64,000 nt of DNA from positions 19,039 to 83,038 of the forward strand of contig SNVD02013583.1 of assembly GCA_013180625.2 (NCBI GenBank). The letters run 5' to 3'. Source of the stretch: Boswellia sacra. Its lineage: Eukaryota > Streptophyta > Magnoliopsida > Sapindales > Burseraceae. A program made the translations under genes and the position numbers. Below are positions 43,001 to 54,420 of the stretch, piece by piece (the first letter of the stretch is position 1; each line of letters starts with the position of its first letter). The notes under the pieces are model-generated. The model had not been told where the DNA came from. It worked only from the letters and a program-made list of their open reading frames with translations, and searched no databases.

Positions 43001-44241
43001 ATGATAGCAAGTATATTAGTGGAAGAGATTAATAAAGGGGTTTCTAAACTTTCTCGTGTTGTGAGTGAATTTCGTGATGTTTTTCTTGAAGAATTGCCCG
43101 GGTTACCTCCATCTAGAGAGGTGGAGTTTGTTATTGAGGTGTATCTAGGTGTGGCACCTATATCAGTTGCTCCTTATCGAATGGCTCCAGCAGAGTTGAG
43201 GGAGCTTAAGCTGCAAATAGAAGAATTGTTAGAGCAAGGATTTATCCGACCCAATACTTCTCCCTAGGGGGCTCTAGCATTGTTTGTGAAGAAAAAAGAT
43301 GGTTCATTGCGTTTATGTATATAATACAGGCAGTTGAATCGGGTTACAGTGAAAAACAAATATCCTTTACCTAGGATTGATGATTTGTTCAACCAGTTAA
43401 GAGGATCTTGTTGTTTTTCTAAGATAGATCTTCGTTCAGGTTATCATCAGTTGAGAAAAAAGGAAGGAGATATACCAAGACCGCTTTTCGTACCTAGTAT
43501 GGGCATTATGAGTTCTTGGTCATGCTATTTGGACTGACTAATGCTCCGGCTGCCTTTATGGATTTGATGAATCATGTTTTCAGACCTCACTTAAACCAAT
43601 TTGTGATTGTGTTTGTGGATGACATCCTTATTTATTCTTCATCTGAAGTTGAACATGAGTAATATCTACAGATAGCACTTCAAACGCTGAGAGAGCATCG
43701 CCTTTATGCCAAGCTGAGTAAATGTGAATTTTAGCTATCCGAAGTAAAATTTTTGGGCCATGTGGTGTCAAGACAAGGAATCTCAGTGGACCCATCGAAA
43801 GTAAAAGCAGTTATGAAATGGGAACGGCCAAAGAATGTGTTTGAAGTACGCAGCTTCTTGGGTTTAGCAGGATACTATAAGTGTTTTGTTGAGAACTTTT
43901 CTCGATTGGCTGTACCAATGACTAGGTTAACAAGGAAAGGAGTCAGATTCGAATGGAATGATGCATGTGAGCAAGCATTCCAAGAATTGAAGAAAAGATT
44001 AACTTCAATGCCTATTCTTGTGATACCACAACGTGGAGTTTGATTATGTAGTATTCACTGATGCCTGCTTGGATGGATTAGGGTGTGTGTTAATGCAACA
44101 GGGTTGAGTTGTAGCTTATGCTTCTCGTCAGTTGAAACCTCACGAGCAAAATTATCCCACCCATGACTCAGAACTTGCTACAGTAGTGTATGCTTTGAAA
44201 ATTTGGCGACATTATTTATATGGAGAAAGATTTGAAGTCTT
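43001..44241 (+). pseudogene. Tekay-type reverse transcriptase and truncated RNase H
   Basis: RT begins FRDVFLEELPGLPPSREVEF and has [17 protein letters not shown] and [16 protein letters not shown] frame change follows near 43470. The active site ([11 protein letters not shown], near 43610) is intact in another frame, and the thumb ([16 protein letters not shown]) is open from 43753. RNase H starts FTDACLDGLGCVLMQQG near 44055, reaches [12 protein letters not shown] and then stops at the junction near 44241, where integrase sequence follows in a different frame. Confidence 0.9.
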
Positions 44242-45218
44242 TTGATGTTGTAGAATATGTGGCTAAATGCCTTACTTGTCAACAAGTGAAGGTTGAGCAT
44301 CAAAGGCCTACAGGATTACTCCAACTATTGCCTATAGCAGAATGGAAATGGGATCACATCACCATGGATTTTGTTACTGGATTACCGCGTTCTTTAAAAG
44401 GGAAGGATGCAATATGGGTGATTGTGGATAGGTTAACCAAAGTATCACATTTTCTTCCTATACATACAATCGATTTGGTGGATGTTTTGAGTCGGCTATA
44501 CATTAAAGAAATTGTGAGATTGCATGGAGTTTCAGTTTCAGTAGTGTCAGACAGAGATCCCAGGTTTACAGCTCAAATTTGGCAAAGCCTTCAAAGAGCT
44601 ATGGGCACTCAGTTGTTGTTTAGTACAGCCTTCCATCCTCAGACTGATGGCCAATCAGAGCATACTATTCAAATATTGGAAGATATGTTGAGGGCTTGTG
44701 TGATGGATTTCCAAGGTAATTGGGAGGATCATCTACTACTTGTGAAATTCACATACAACAATAGCTATCAGTCAAGTATTAGAATGGCACCTTATGAGGC
44801 ACTCTATGGTAGACCATGTAGGTCCCCTTTATGTTGGGCAGAAGTGAGAGAAGCTACCTTATTGGAATCAGAGCTTGTACGAGGGACAACTGAAAATGTG
44901 AAATTGATACGTCAATGTTTACTTATAGACCATAGTTGACAGAAAAGCTAAGTAGACAAAAGGAGACGACCGCTAGAATTCAACGAGGGTGACCATGTGT
45001 ATTTAAAGGTGCCTCTGCGTAAGGGCTTGATGCGTTTTGGATAAAAAGGTAAACTTGCTCTACGCTACATTGGTCCATTTAAAGTCCTAAGGCGGGTAGG
45101 TGAAGTAGCTTATGAACTAGCATTGTCACAATGATTATCGGGAATTCATAACACATTTCATGCATCGATGCTAAGGAAGTATGAGCCTCACCCAACACAT
45201 GTGCTAGATTAGAGTGAG
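44242..45218 (+). pseudogene. Tekay-type integrase, N-terminally deleted
   Basis: Starts mid zinc domain (VAKCLTCQQVKVEHQRP), so the HH part is missing. The catalytic core is preserved: ITMDFVTGLP and VIVDRLTKVSHF with the first Asp, VVSDRDPRFTAQIW with the second, and TDGQSEHTIQ with the Glu position. After 44939 the frame breaks, but GDHVYLKVPLRKGLMRFG-type text and YIGPFKVLRRVGEVAYEL continue to the C-terminus. Integrase inserts the cDNA. Confidence 0.9.
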
Positions 45219-45467
45219 TTGGATATTCAACAAGACGTTTCGTACGAAGAGGCTCCTATTCAAATCTTGGACTCAAGAGTACAAGTCCTACATGGCAAGA
45301 CCATCCCATTACTCAAGGTCTTGTGGAAGCATCATAACGTTGAAGAGGTCACATGGGAGCTAAAGTTAGAAATTCAAAGAAAGTATCCTAAGTTGTTGAA
45401 TGAAAGAGGTAATTTCTACTTCCTATTTTCAAATTTCAAGGACGAAATTTTTTTTAGGAGGGTAGGT
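45219..45467 (+). pseudogene. Tekay-type chromodomain-like C-terminus and purine tract
   Basis: The frame VSYEEAPIQILDSRVQVLHG, then LLKVLWKHHNVEEVTWELK, resembles the chromodomain-like tail of plant chromovirus integrases, thought to guide insertion to chromatin. The frame runs on into the LTR. AGGAGGGTAGGT at 45456-45467 is the polypurine tract abutting the 3' LTR. Confidence 0.8.
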
Positions 45468-47316
45468 TGTAGAGTCTCAAAAGGAAATTAATATATATGC
45501 ATTTATATATATTACAAATTTAGAAACATGTCTAAAGGATTAGTGGGTTGGAAGTTGGTGGACCTACGCCCATGAGTTGGGGCCTTATATGTAGGGAAGA
45601 GAGGATTTTTCTAGAATTAGAAAGAAAAAAAAAAGAAGAGAAGAGAGTTTCATGATTCCAGGAAGATAAGAAGAGAAGAAGGAGAAGAAAAGAGGGGAAA
45701 AATTTCAGAGAAGTGTACAAGCTTGGAAAACAAGTAGGGAGTTTCGAACGCTATACTTACCTCATGTCAAGTATTTTGTTGTTAATTGATATTGGTTTGT
45801 TATGCATGTGCTCTATTCTAAATTGATTGTTTTGTTGCTTGGATGATGAGCTATGAGTGAAACTACTTATTGTAAGTTGATTGTTTGTGGTTTGAATGAG
45901 GAATTATGTGTGAAAACTAAGTGTTGACGAAGTGAAGTAGAGATGGTTTTGAGGGGAGTTGAAGTTCATGTGACTGTCTTGTGTTGTTCGAGCTGCGGCA
46001 TTTTTCTGGATTGAGAATTGTATGATTTCTCATTTGTTAAGAAAAGTAGACATATGAAGCTTTAATTAGCCACTAATTTCGTTGAATTTGGTGTTAAAAT
46101 GAATTTTTGGTGAATTTTTGAAGTTAGAGGTCGAAATCTGGAAATGAAATGGTGTAACGGACTTAGTGGAATAGGTTTACATGTCTGTATGCAGCTTTTG
46201 ACTTTTTGCTCGACCACCACTTGACACTTGCCTGTCGAGTGTTGAGTGTCGGTTGCGACGCTTTCGAGTGTCGAGTGTCGAGTGTCACGCGCTGTGTGCG
46301 CGACTCGACGTGCGCATTCAAGTGTTGAGTGTCGAGTGTCGCACGCTGTGTGCATGACTCGACGTTCGCGTTTGAATGTCGAGTGTCGTGTGTCGTGCGT
46401 GTGTGTGCAACTCGACGTGCCCATTCGAGTGTCGAGGGTCGAGTGTCACGCACTGTGTGCACGACTCGACATGCATGTTCGAATGTCGAGTGTCCAATGT
46501 CGAGCTGCATAGTGTTGAGTGCCGAGCAAAATTCCAGAACCGCCCCAAAACGACTGCCCACTTCCAGAAAGTCTTGGATTTTTATAAAAATTGTATTTTC
46601 TTGAAATTTGTCATAGAAATTATATTAAAGAGGGTGTAAATGCGTGCATTGAACCTTGGATGGGCCTTTTTGTATACGGATCCAAGGAGAATGCGGATAT
46701 AAAATTTTAGGTGTTGGACCTTGGATGGGCCGTTTTGTATACGGATCCAAGGGGAACACGAATACTATACACATGATGTGTTGGACCTTGGATAGGCCGT
46801 TTTGTATACGGATCAAAGGGGAACACAATTATAAACTTGATGCGCGAATAAATATAATTATTTGAATTATTATTATTATTAGGTGTATAATTCTGTACTT
46901 GAATAATGGTTGAATGTGTGTGATTTAGTATAATGTTAGAATTTTTTCTACTGGGCTTTATGCTCACCCCTTCCCTCCATAGGTACACAGAAGGATGTTT
47001 ATACTAGCGATGTTCTAGAGCTTTCCTAGGGAGTCTGGAGTCTGCATGCATGCAATAATTATGGGGACGGCTTTGATTCTCCTAGCTTGTGATAGGAGAT
47101 TTTGTTATGTGACTATAATCTTATGTATTGATGTTAGTCACCAGTGTGTGTACAGCTGATTCTGAAGAAATGATCATATGTTGTAATGAATTCAGGTGAT
47201 GTTTATATTAAAAAAAAATGATGAGATATTGAGGATGTCCTTTAAATTTATTTTCTTTTTAATTTCTTATATAATCACCCCTAGAATCTCTAAATAAGGG
47301 ATGTTAGGGCGTGACA
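45468..47316 (+). repeat. Tekay-type 3' LTR
   Basis: 1,849 bp matching the 5' LTR from TGTAGAGTCTC to GTGACA, including the CpG-rich minisatellite (about 46211-46520) and the three units with CGGATCCAAGG-GAA (about 46650-46830). The purine-rich block is slightly shorter than in the 5' LTR. GTATA follows at 47317-47321. Confidence 0.92.
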
Positions 47317-47321
47317 GTATA

Positions 47322-47587
47322 CCTTGTTGGAGACTGGATTCATATCCGGGTGGGTCAAAGACTCGTACCTAACTTCCTTAATTTATCTTTGAAGGGATGA
47401 GGACAGTTTAGGTCCCAAAGCAAGGGATTGGATTTGCCATTAGCCATTTTTTCAATTGACAAATTGTATGGTGACTTCGTTCTCCAGACATGTCCATGGC
47501 CTTTTTGTGTTTCCTTAAGTCTCAAAAGAGGCATTGACATAGTGTCATGGTCACAAGTACTCTAATGGGATGAAAGCCCCATTCACA
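47322..47587 (+). repeat. Tat-type 5' LTR, right part
   Basis: Continues the LTR after the Tekay insertion and ends CCCCATTCACA just before the primer site. The frame on the minus strand here is a shadow. Confidence 0.6.
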
Positions 47588-47588
47588 G

Positions 47589-47606
47589 TGGCGACTCCAC
47601 TAGGGA
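47589..47606 (+). other. Tat-type primer binding site (tRNA-Arg type)
   Basis: TGGCGACTCCACTAGGGA, one base after the LTR end. Tat/Ogre elements characteristically use a site beginning TGGCGACTC. Confidence 0.85.
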
Positions 47607-47967
47607 TATAATAAGTTGATTCTGATTAGGTTACCAAATACTAATTGCTTTGTCATTTTGAGTCCCTACATAACTACACATTTGTGTACAATAAGCATGA
47701 ATTACGTAAACTAGCCATGTGGCATTGGAATGAGAAGTCTTTAGCTCCATTTCGACTCTTAGATGACTAAGAAAGAGACTTAACAATCTTGTATGGGAGA
47801 AATAAGGTTAGGAGGTTAAAAGTATGTCTTTGCCCTTGCATGAGCATGCATTGTATCATGCATACATGCATTTGGATCCATGGCATCAACTCTTTTATTT
47901 TGCAGCCATCATAGCTTATGTTAGATGAGGTTGTCATTTAACAAGACAAGAAGAACCAATTGTTGAA

Positions 47968-49960
47968 ATGGCTACATTAAATAACAATCCTAAGATGACT
48001 CAAATATGGGCTAACATCATCGTAATCCAGCAATGGTTGGCCCAACTTATGCAAGCTATGTAAAATGAGCCTAACCTTATGAATCAATTGCTACCCGACA
48101 GGAATGGTGGTGATAAGGGTGAGACTAGTCAAGAAAAAGATAGGGGAAATACCCAACTATCCAAGACAAGGCTGACTCGATCAAACAATGGCAAGGACAT
48201 TGAGAATGTCTAGTCTTTCTTAAACAAGAAGAGACTAAAAGGGGTTGAAAGCGTAGATGACATCTTACTTATGAGGGATAGTGATTTGCCATCGAAGTTT
48301 TGTATGTCAGATTTGCCTAAGTTTAATGAAGAAGGCAATCTAAAGGCGCATCTAAGACAGTATGTTACTGTCATGGCCACTATTCTTTTGTCAAATGAGT
48401 ATATCTTGAAGTATTTTATGCGCTCCTTAGACGATGATATAGTTGTGTGGTATCATGATCTTCCTAAGAGAGTCTGAGAAGATTGAGAGTCGTAATTTGA
48501 ACAGTTTGTGGAGCAATATTGCCACAATACTGAACTAGAGATAATTTTGAGAAATTTAGAGATGATGTGTCAAAAGTCTAATGGGATTTTTTTGGAGAAC
48601 TTGGTCTAGTAGAGGCCCAAAGCAGCCAAGATGACCATGAGGCCCGCGGAGAAGGAGTAGGTCAGTATGATAATCAATAAGCCCCATGCTTTTATTACGG
48701 ATAGACTTGTGTGCTTTCCTATCAAAACATTTGAAGACTTGTATGATTTGGACATCCAAATAGAAGATTTGGAGGCTATTTGGAGGCTAGCTAGAAAAGA
48801 AGCAATAATAGTTACCCTTGAAGAGATCAGGGGTAGTATCATCATGCCAGAGGGTCTAGTACTAAGAATGTTGAAGTGAAAATAGTCATTTAACAAGGAA
48901 AGTTCAGTTTAGGAAAGCCATTGTCAAAGATCTTTGCTAGGTCGAAGGCCGAAGTGATTTTGCAACCTTTGCCACTAAGGGAGCTTTCAAAGCCATTGCC
49001 AAGGAATTGAAGGCATCATGAGAAGTGTGAGTTCCATCAAATGGCCAGTCATAAGACTAATGATTACACTCGTCCAAGACTTGATTAACAAATTTTAGAT
49101 TCCCAATTTGGAGCTAGAAAAGTCGAATTTAAGAAGCAACTTGCTATCCAACTGCAATCGAGAACCTCTTTCATCGAAGAACATGATTAGGCCGGGTTTG
49201 ACCGAAGAGCAAGTCATAAATTCTTTTGAAGAAAAGAATGGATCAAACAGGGCCAAGAGAGCCAAAAGAAAAGAGAAGTCCAAGCTTATGTAACAGGAGA
49301 GGTCTGCTAGAAAGGTGGCCACTAATAAAAAGCCTAAGGCTAAAAAGCCCAAAGAAGAAAAGCCCTATGAGATTATTGAGAGGGTAGAAGAAAAGCCCAT
49401 TCTTATGGTAAATTTTCATTGAAAAGGTGGATGGACCAACATTACAGTGAAAGGGGTCAATCAAAGCTTGAAGCCTGAGTTTATATGCCGTAGTGATAGT
49501 AAGGAAGAAGATGAAAATGAAGAAGAAGAAGTGGAAGATGAAGATGAAGAAAAATCTACCAAAAAGAAGTCCACATCTATGAATAGCTTTGCCAAGAAGT
49601 CGATGGCCAGAAGAGGGGCTAGGAAAAATCGACCCTTAAATGGAATCAAGGTCAAAAAAGGGAAATGAGTTGAAAGCATCATGAGGAGAAAGAGTTTACT
49701 TGGAGGGTCTAAAAAGGTGGGAGTCATGCATTTTTCAGATGAAATTCCAAAGTCAAGACCATTCCTAAGTTCTAGGTTGACTTTAGTAGTGACAAGGAAG
49801 AAATAGACGCGAGAAATGAGGGAGAAACACTCAAGAGAGAGAGGGAGAATGCGCAAGAAGTAATAAGAGTGGTAGATTTTACAATGAGAAAGAAAAGTCA
49901 GTTGAGAAGGGCAAAGAGGTTATTGAGGAAGAAGTTAAAGAAAAAGAAGGTCAAGTATTC
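47968..49960 (+). pseudogene. Tat-type gag and Lys/Glu-rich linker
   Basis: The ATG at 47968 opens MATLNNNPKMTQIWANII. The Gag core follows (CMSDLPKFNEEGNLKAHLRQ, then LKYFMRSLDDDIVVWYHDLP), ending in a stop near 48475. A decayed stretch continues to about 48880. From 49100 to 49960 the sequence encodes very charged Lys/Glu-rich text in changing frames. The CCHC knuckle was not found. Stops at 48061 and 48210 and many later ones make it non-functional. Confidence 0.75.
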
Positions 49961-49966
49961 AAGCAA

Positions 49967-50473
49967 TTGAAGAAAACTCAGGCAAAAACCAGCATTCGGG
50001 ATTTATTGATCTCGTCTCAAAAACATAGACAGGCCATGGTGACGGCTTTGGCTGGTGTGGAGATATCAATGGTTGCCACTCCTAATAAGATATTAACTGC
50101 TATGACTAGAAGAGAACCCAAGAGGCTAAGTGAAAAGGGTATGATTACCTTCACAGATAATGTTTTGCCCTTTGAAAGAGGGAATCACAATAAGCAGTTA
50201 TTCATTACCACAAATATTAGAAGGAAGATTTCTCCTTGTATCATGATGGATGGTGGGTCTACCATTAACATTATGCCAATGAAGATATTACACAAATTTG
50301 GAGTCAATAAAGATGACATTGAGCCTTGTGAGATGGTGATCAAGTCTTATGATGACTCTAACATGAGTGCTATTAGGATCTTTAAGATGCTATTGAAGAC
50401 TGGGCCAATTGAAGTTGTGATTAAGTTTAAGATCCTTGACATTCCTATCACATTTGTTACTTTATTAGGTTGA
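49967..50473 (+). pseudogene. Tat-type aspartic protease region
   Basis: A 168-codon open stretch. It contains FTDNVLPFERGNHNKQLF and the active-site text IMMDGGSTINIMPMKILHKFG, matching the Tat protease pattern DGGSxxN. It closes with a stop near 50473. After it, to about 51100, the frame is lost, with remnants of the pre-RT spacer. Confidence 0.8.
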
Positions 50474-51100
50474 GCCCGATTTCATCTGCTTGGTGGAGTC
50501 CTTTCCACATTGAACCAAAAGATTTGATAGAACTTGGATAGTCTGATATTCACTATCCATGCTGCCTTGACTATTGCTGACATGAAGAAGTAAAGGTACT
50601 TTAGTGTGAAGGTTGGAGAGATACCTTACATAGACGACTTTCATATAGCCATGATTGATGGGGTTAGTCCTATTGTTTTTGGAATAATGAAGAAGTAAGG
50701 GTACTCACAAGGAACTAGGCTTGGAAAGAATAGAGGTGGTTTGTCATCCCTTTCAGGTTTTAAGGGTCAAGCCATTAAAAGAGAGCTCAACTATGTGTTC
50801 GATGAAGATGAAAATGGTGAGCCCAAAAAGCAAAAGTCATCAAGTTTGTCAAGACTCAAAATACGAAGTATGTGGGAGCTGTTGAGCCATGAGATTACAA
50901 TGGAATGTTGAAGCCCAGATTTGAAATTTTTAAGGATATCCTTCAAGCTGGAATATTTAAAGTTTATGATTTTGGTTGAGGAGATTGAGGAAACGAAGCT
51001 TCGAAATCAAGCACCACTAATAAACCCTTCTATCGACCTTGCTACCTCTATTGAAGAAGGGATCAAAGACATTTGCGATTAGGATGCATTTGTTCCTTAT

Positions 51101-52650
51101 TTGATTGAGGATAAGGGCATTGTGTATATTTCAAAATTTGATACAATAAAGAATAAATTTGCTTATTCATATGATATCTTTCCTGATGGAATTGTGCATG
51201 ATAATTTGTATTTCACTAGCATGTTTAACATATATGCCATTAAAACTTATGACATTAATCTTGATGCAATTGAAAATCCCAAGAATATATGCACTGTACT
51301 TGATACAACTCCTGATGAGATAGAGAGAGATTTAAAAAATTATTAAAAAAGCATGAAAAAGTGTTTGTTTGGTCCTATAATGATATGCTTGGAATCAATT
51401 GCATTATTACTGAGAATACAATTTTCACATATTCGTATGTAAAGTCGGTCAAGCGAAAGTTGAGAAGATTAAGATTGAAATGGGCTCCAAAGATCAAGAA
51501 AGAAGTGTCCAAGCAGATTGAAGCCAAGTTTCTAGATGTGATAAATTATTCGAAACGGTTAGCCAATATCGTGCTGTGCCAAAAAAGGATGGAAGGGTTC
51601 GAACATGTATTGATTACTAAGACTTGAACAAGCCCTCAATGAAGGATGACTTTCCTTTACCTCACAAAGATATGTTGATAGATAGCACGCTTGCCAGTGT
51701 GATATTCTCATTTGCAGATAGATTTTTTGGTTACTATCAAATAATGATGGCTAACGAAGATAAGATTAAAAATAGCCTTTATTACAGAGTGGGGAACCTA
51801 TTATTACAAGGTGATTCCCTTCGAGGTTGAAAAATGTAGGGCGACCTATCAACAAATGGCAATGACGCTAATCATGACATGATGCATAAGGAGATAGAAA
51901 AATATATGGATGACATGATGGTGAAGTCTGAGACTCGAGACAAACATTTTGATGCCTTAGACAGATTCCTAGAAAAGGTGAAAAAGTATAAGCCGAGACT
52001 AAATTCAAAGAAATGTATTTTTAGAGTCATTTCAAGGACGCCGTTGGGATTTGTAGTTGGCAAGAAGGCATAGAGATGGATCTTCACAATGTCAAGGCGA
52101 TTACCAAGATGTTATCACCAAAGACTGAGGAAGAAGTTCGAGGGTTTCCTAGGAAGATCTAATACATCAATTGATTCATTGCCAAGCTGACAATGGTTTG
52201 TGCACTAATTTTTAGGCTCTTAAAGAAGGATCAGCCAGTGATATGAAATGAATAGTGCCAAGAAGTATTTGAGAAGATTAAAAAATACTTACAAAATCCA
52301 CCTGTCTTGAGACCGCCTAAGCCTGGCAAAAACTTGTTTCTTTACTTAGCTTTTGTGAAGGAGGCCATTAATGCTATGCTGGCACAAAAATATGAGAATG
52401 GTATGGAACACATCGTCTACTAACTTAGCAAGAAGTTGCTGCGTTAAAAGATGAAGTAAATAATGTGGAGAAAACATGCCTAGCCATGCTGTTACAAAAA
52501 TCAAGGCTGCATCAAAGGAGGATTAAGTGAAGTACCTTTATAAGCACCATCCATGGTGCGGAAGCTAGCAAGGTCGTTGGTTCAATTGTCAAAATTTGAC
52601 ATTGAATATATGATAAAAGCAAAAAATTATTGTAGAATTCTTGGCCACGA
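51101..52650 (+). pseudogene. Tat-type reverse transcriptase, with part of the pre-RT spacer
   Basis: Pre-RT text is at 51101-51346. The RT start (VINYSKRLANIVLCQKRMEG) is near 51537, then DDFPLPHKDMLID near 51642 and a degenerate GYYQIMMANEDK. The active site is MMHKEIEKYMDDMMVKS with YMDD at 51903-51914, and the following block KPRLNSKKCIFRV is kept. Frames change at about 51625, 51830 and 52070. Thumb and connection remnants (LFLYLAFVKEA) run to about 52400. Confidence 0.82.
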
Positions 52651-54420
52651 ATTCGATTGATGATAATGAACCATGGGAGTTGGATATCCTAAATGAACAC
52701 TTGGGGGTAATCTAGGTGTTGGGATGGAGGATGTTCTTTGATGGACTTATCAATAAAAATAGTGTTGGAATATGAGTTATTGTAGTCTTGTCAACTAAAT
52801 AAGTCATTCATTTTTCTAAGAAGCTTAAATTTATAATCACTAATAATATGCTTGAGTATGAAGCCTATGCCTTAAGGTTAGAAATCTTGATTATGATGAG
52901 CATCGATGAAGTAGAAGTATAGGGAGACTCAAAATTAGTCATCTCACAAACAAATGAAGAATGGGATCTCAGGGAAGAAATGTTAAAGCCATATGTGGGA
53001 CATATTAGACGGTTAGTTGGGAGGTTCAAGCAGTGTACCTTCACCTATCTTTCTAGAAATAAGAATCAGATGGTGGATGCCTTAGCTTCTTTGGCACTAG
53101 TTTAAGTGAGCACTTAAGAGATCTCGATGAGACTAATAGTGATATCACAATCATAAAGTCCTTATTATATGGATTCCCCACTGATAGAAGTAGAAGTAGA
53201 TAAGAAGCCATGGCCTTATGATTTGAAAAAGTACATAAAAGAAAGATGGGGCCATGCTACGATGATTGGCCTAATAGTTTACTTGTCATTAAGGAGTGAT
53301 GTATAGGAGAATGCTAGAGGGGATATAATTGAGGTGTTTTAACCAAAAGCTAGAAGGCTTATGGAAGAAATCCACAGTGGCATATGTGGGCCAGACATGA
53401 ATGGGCTAATGTTTGAAAAAAAGATAATGAGACAAGGCTTTTATTGGCTAACCATTGAGATGGATTGTGTCCGATTTGTGAAGAGGTTTCACTAATGTTA
53501 GATCAATAGAAATTTGATTCATCAACCACTTTTAGAGCTATAAAGGATGATAGCACCTTCGCCCTTTGCTGCATAGGGCATTGGCATAATCGACGAAATA
53601 AGGTCATCAGCCTTTAATAGGCATCGATATATAGTGGTGGTAATCGACTACTTAACCGAATGGATAGACGCTGAGTCCTACAATAAACTGGGGTTAAAGT
53701 AGATGGCAAAGTTTATTGAGAAAAACATCATATGTAGATTTGGAGTATCATATCATATCATGACTAAAAATAGGTTCATTTTCACGCTGAGACTAAGGCC
53801 TTGCTTGAGAAATACGGGATTAAACACCACAAGTCATTTCTATATCGACTACAAGCAAATAAAGTTATAGAAGTGGCCAATAAAAACTTAAGAAGATGTT
53901 GGCCAAAATGGTACCGACATATAAAAATTGGGTAGAGAAACTATTTTTTGTGCTATGGGGTTATGGAACTACACCTAGAAGTTCAATAAGCATGATGCCA
54001 TGCTCAATAGTATATGGTTCAAAAGCGGTCCTACCAATTGAAATGGAAATAAAATCAATAAGGGTTGTGATAGAAGTAGATACTCCTGAAGGGGAAAGGA
54101 TTCAAAATAGATGTGAGCAGTTTGCCTTGATTGATGAGAAGAGGATAAAGGTCAAATGTCACATGCAGTATACCAGAAGTGGGTCATTCAAGTCTTTAAC
54201 AAGAAAATAAAGATTAGGAAATTCAAAGAAGGAGAATTAGTCATTAAGCAAGCCAGGTTGGTAGTGTTTAATCCAAAAGGAAAGTTCAAGCCCAACTAGG
54301 AAGACCCATTCATTTTGACGGAAGTCATGTCTGGTAGAGCTGTCATTTTATCAGACATGAAAAGGAATGAATTCATTGCACTTATCAATATGGACAGGCT
54401 GAAGATATACTATATGTGAA
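52651..54420 (+). pseudogene. Tat-type RNase H and integrase, heavily decayed
   Basis: Around 52720-53100 there are RNase H remnants (MFFDGLINKNSVG, then NMLEYEAYALRLEI and EVYRDSKLVISQ-like text). Integrase remnants follow from about 53360 (GICGPDMNGL), with RIVVVIDYLTEWID-like text near 53640. The last open part (53896-54210) reads KNWVEKLFFVLWGYGTTPRS and VYGSKAVLPIEME, clearly the integrase C-terminal half. The pol frame fades by about 54420. No catalytic triad can be assembled with confidence. Confidence 0.7.

Larger units (their letters stand above)
39320..47316 (+). mobile_element. Tekay-type (chromovirus) Ty3/gypsy element nested in the Tat LTR
   Basis: 7,997 bp on the plus strand, LTRs of about 1,848 and 1,849 bp starting TGTAGAGTCTC and ending GTGACA or ATGACA. 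The target duplication GTATA is perfect (39315-39319 and 47317-47321). The primer site TGGTATCAGAGC lies at 41171-41182. Order is gag, protease, RT, RNase H, integrase, chromodomain-like end, as in chromoviruses; wording of protease and integrase fits the Tekay/Del group. An internal deletion removes the second half of RNase H and the start of integrase, and stops occur throughout, so it is dead. Confidence 0.95.

Noticed and set aside
46062..46604. Six overlapping frames of Arg/His/Ser/Thr-rich repeats on both strands
   Set aside because: They translate the CpG-rich minisatellite inside the Tekay LTR; frames are open only because the unit lacks stops.
49461..49856. Minus-strand Ser/Phe/Leu-rich frame
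   Set aside because: Opposite strand of the Glu/Lys-rich linker of the Tat Gag region.
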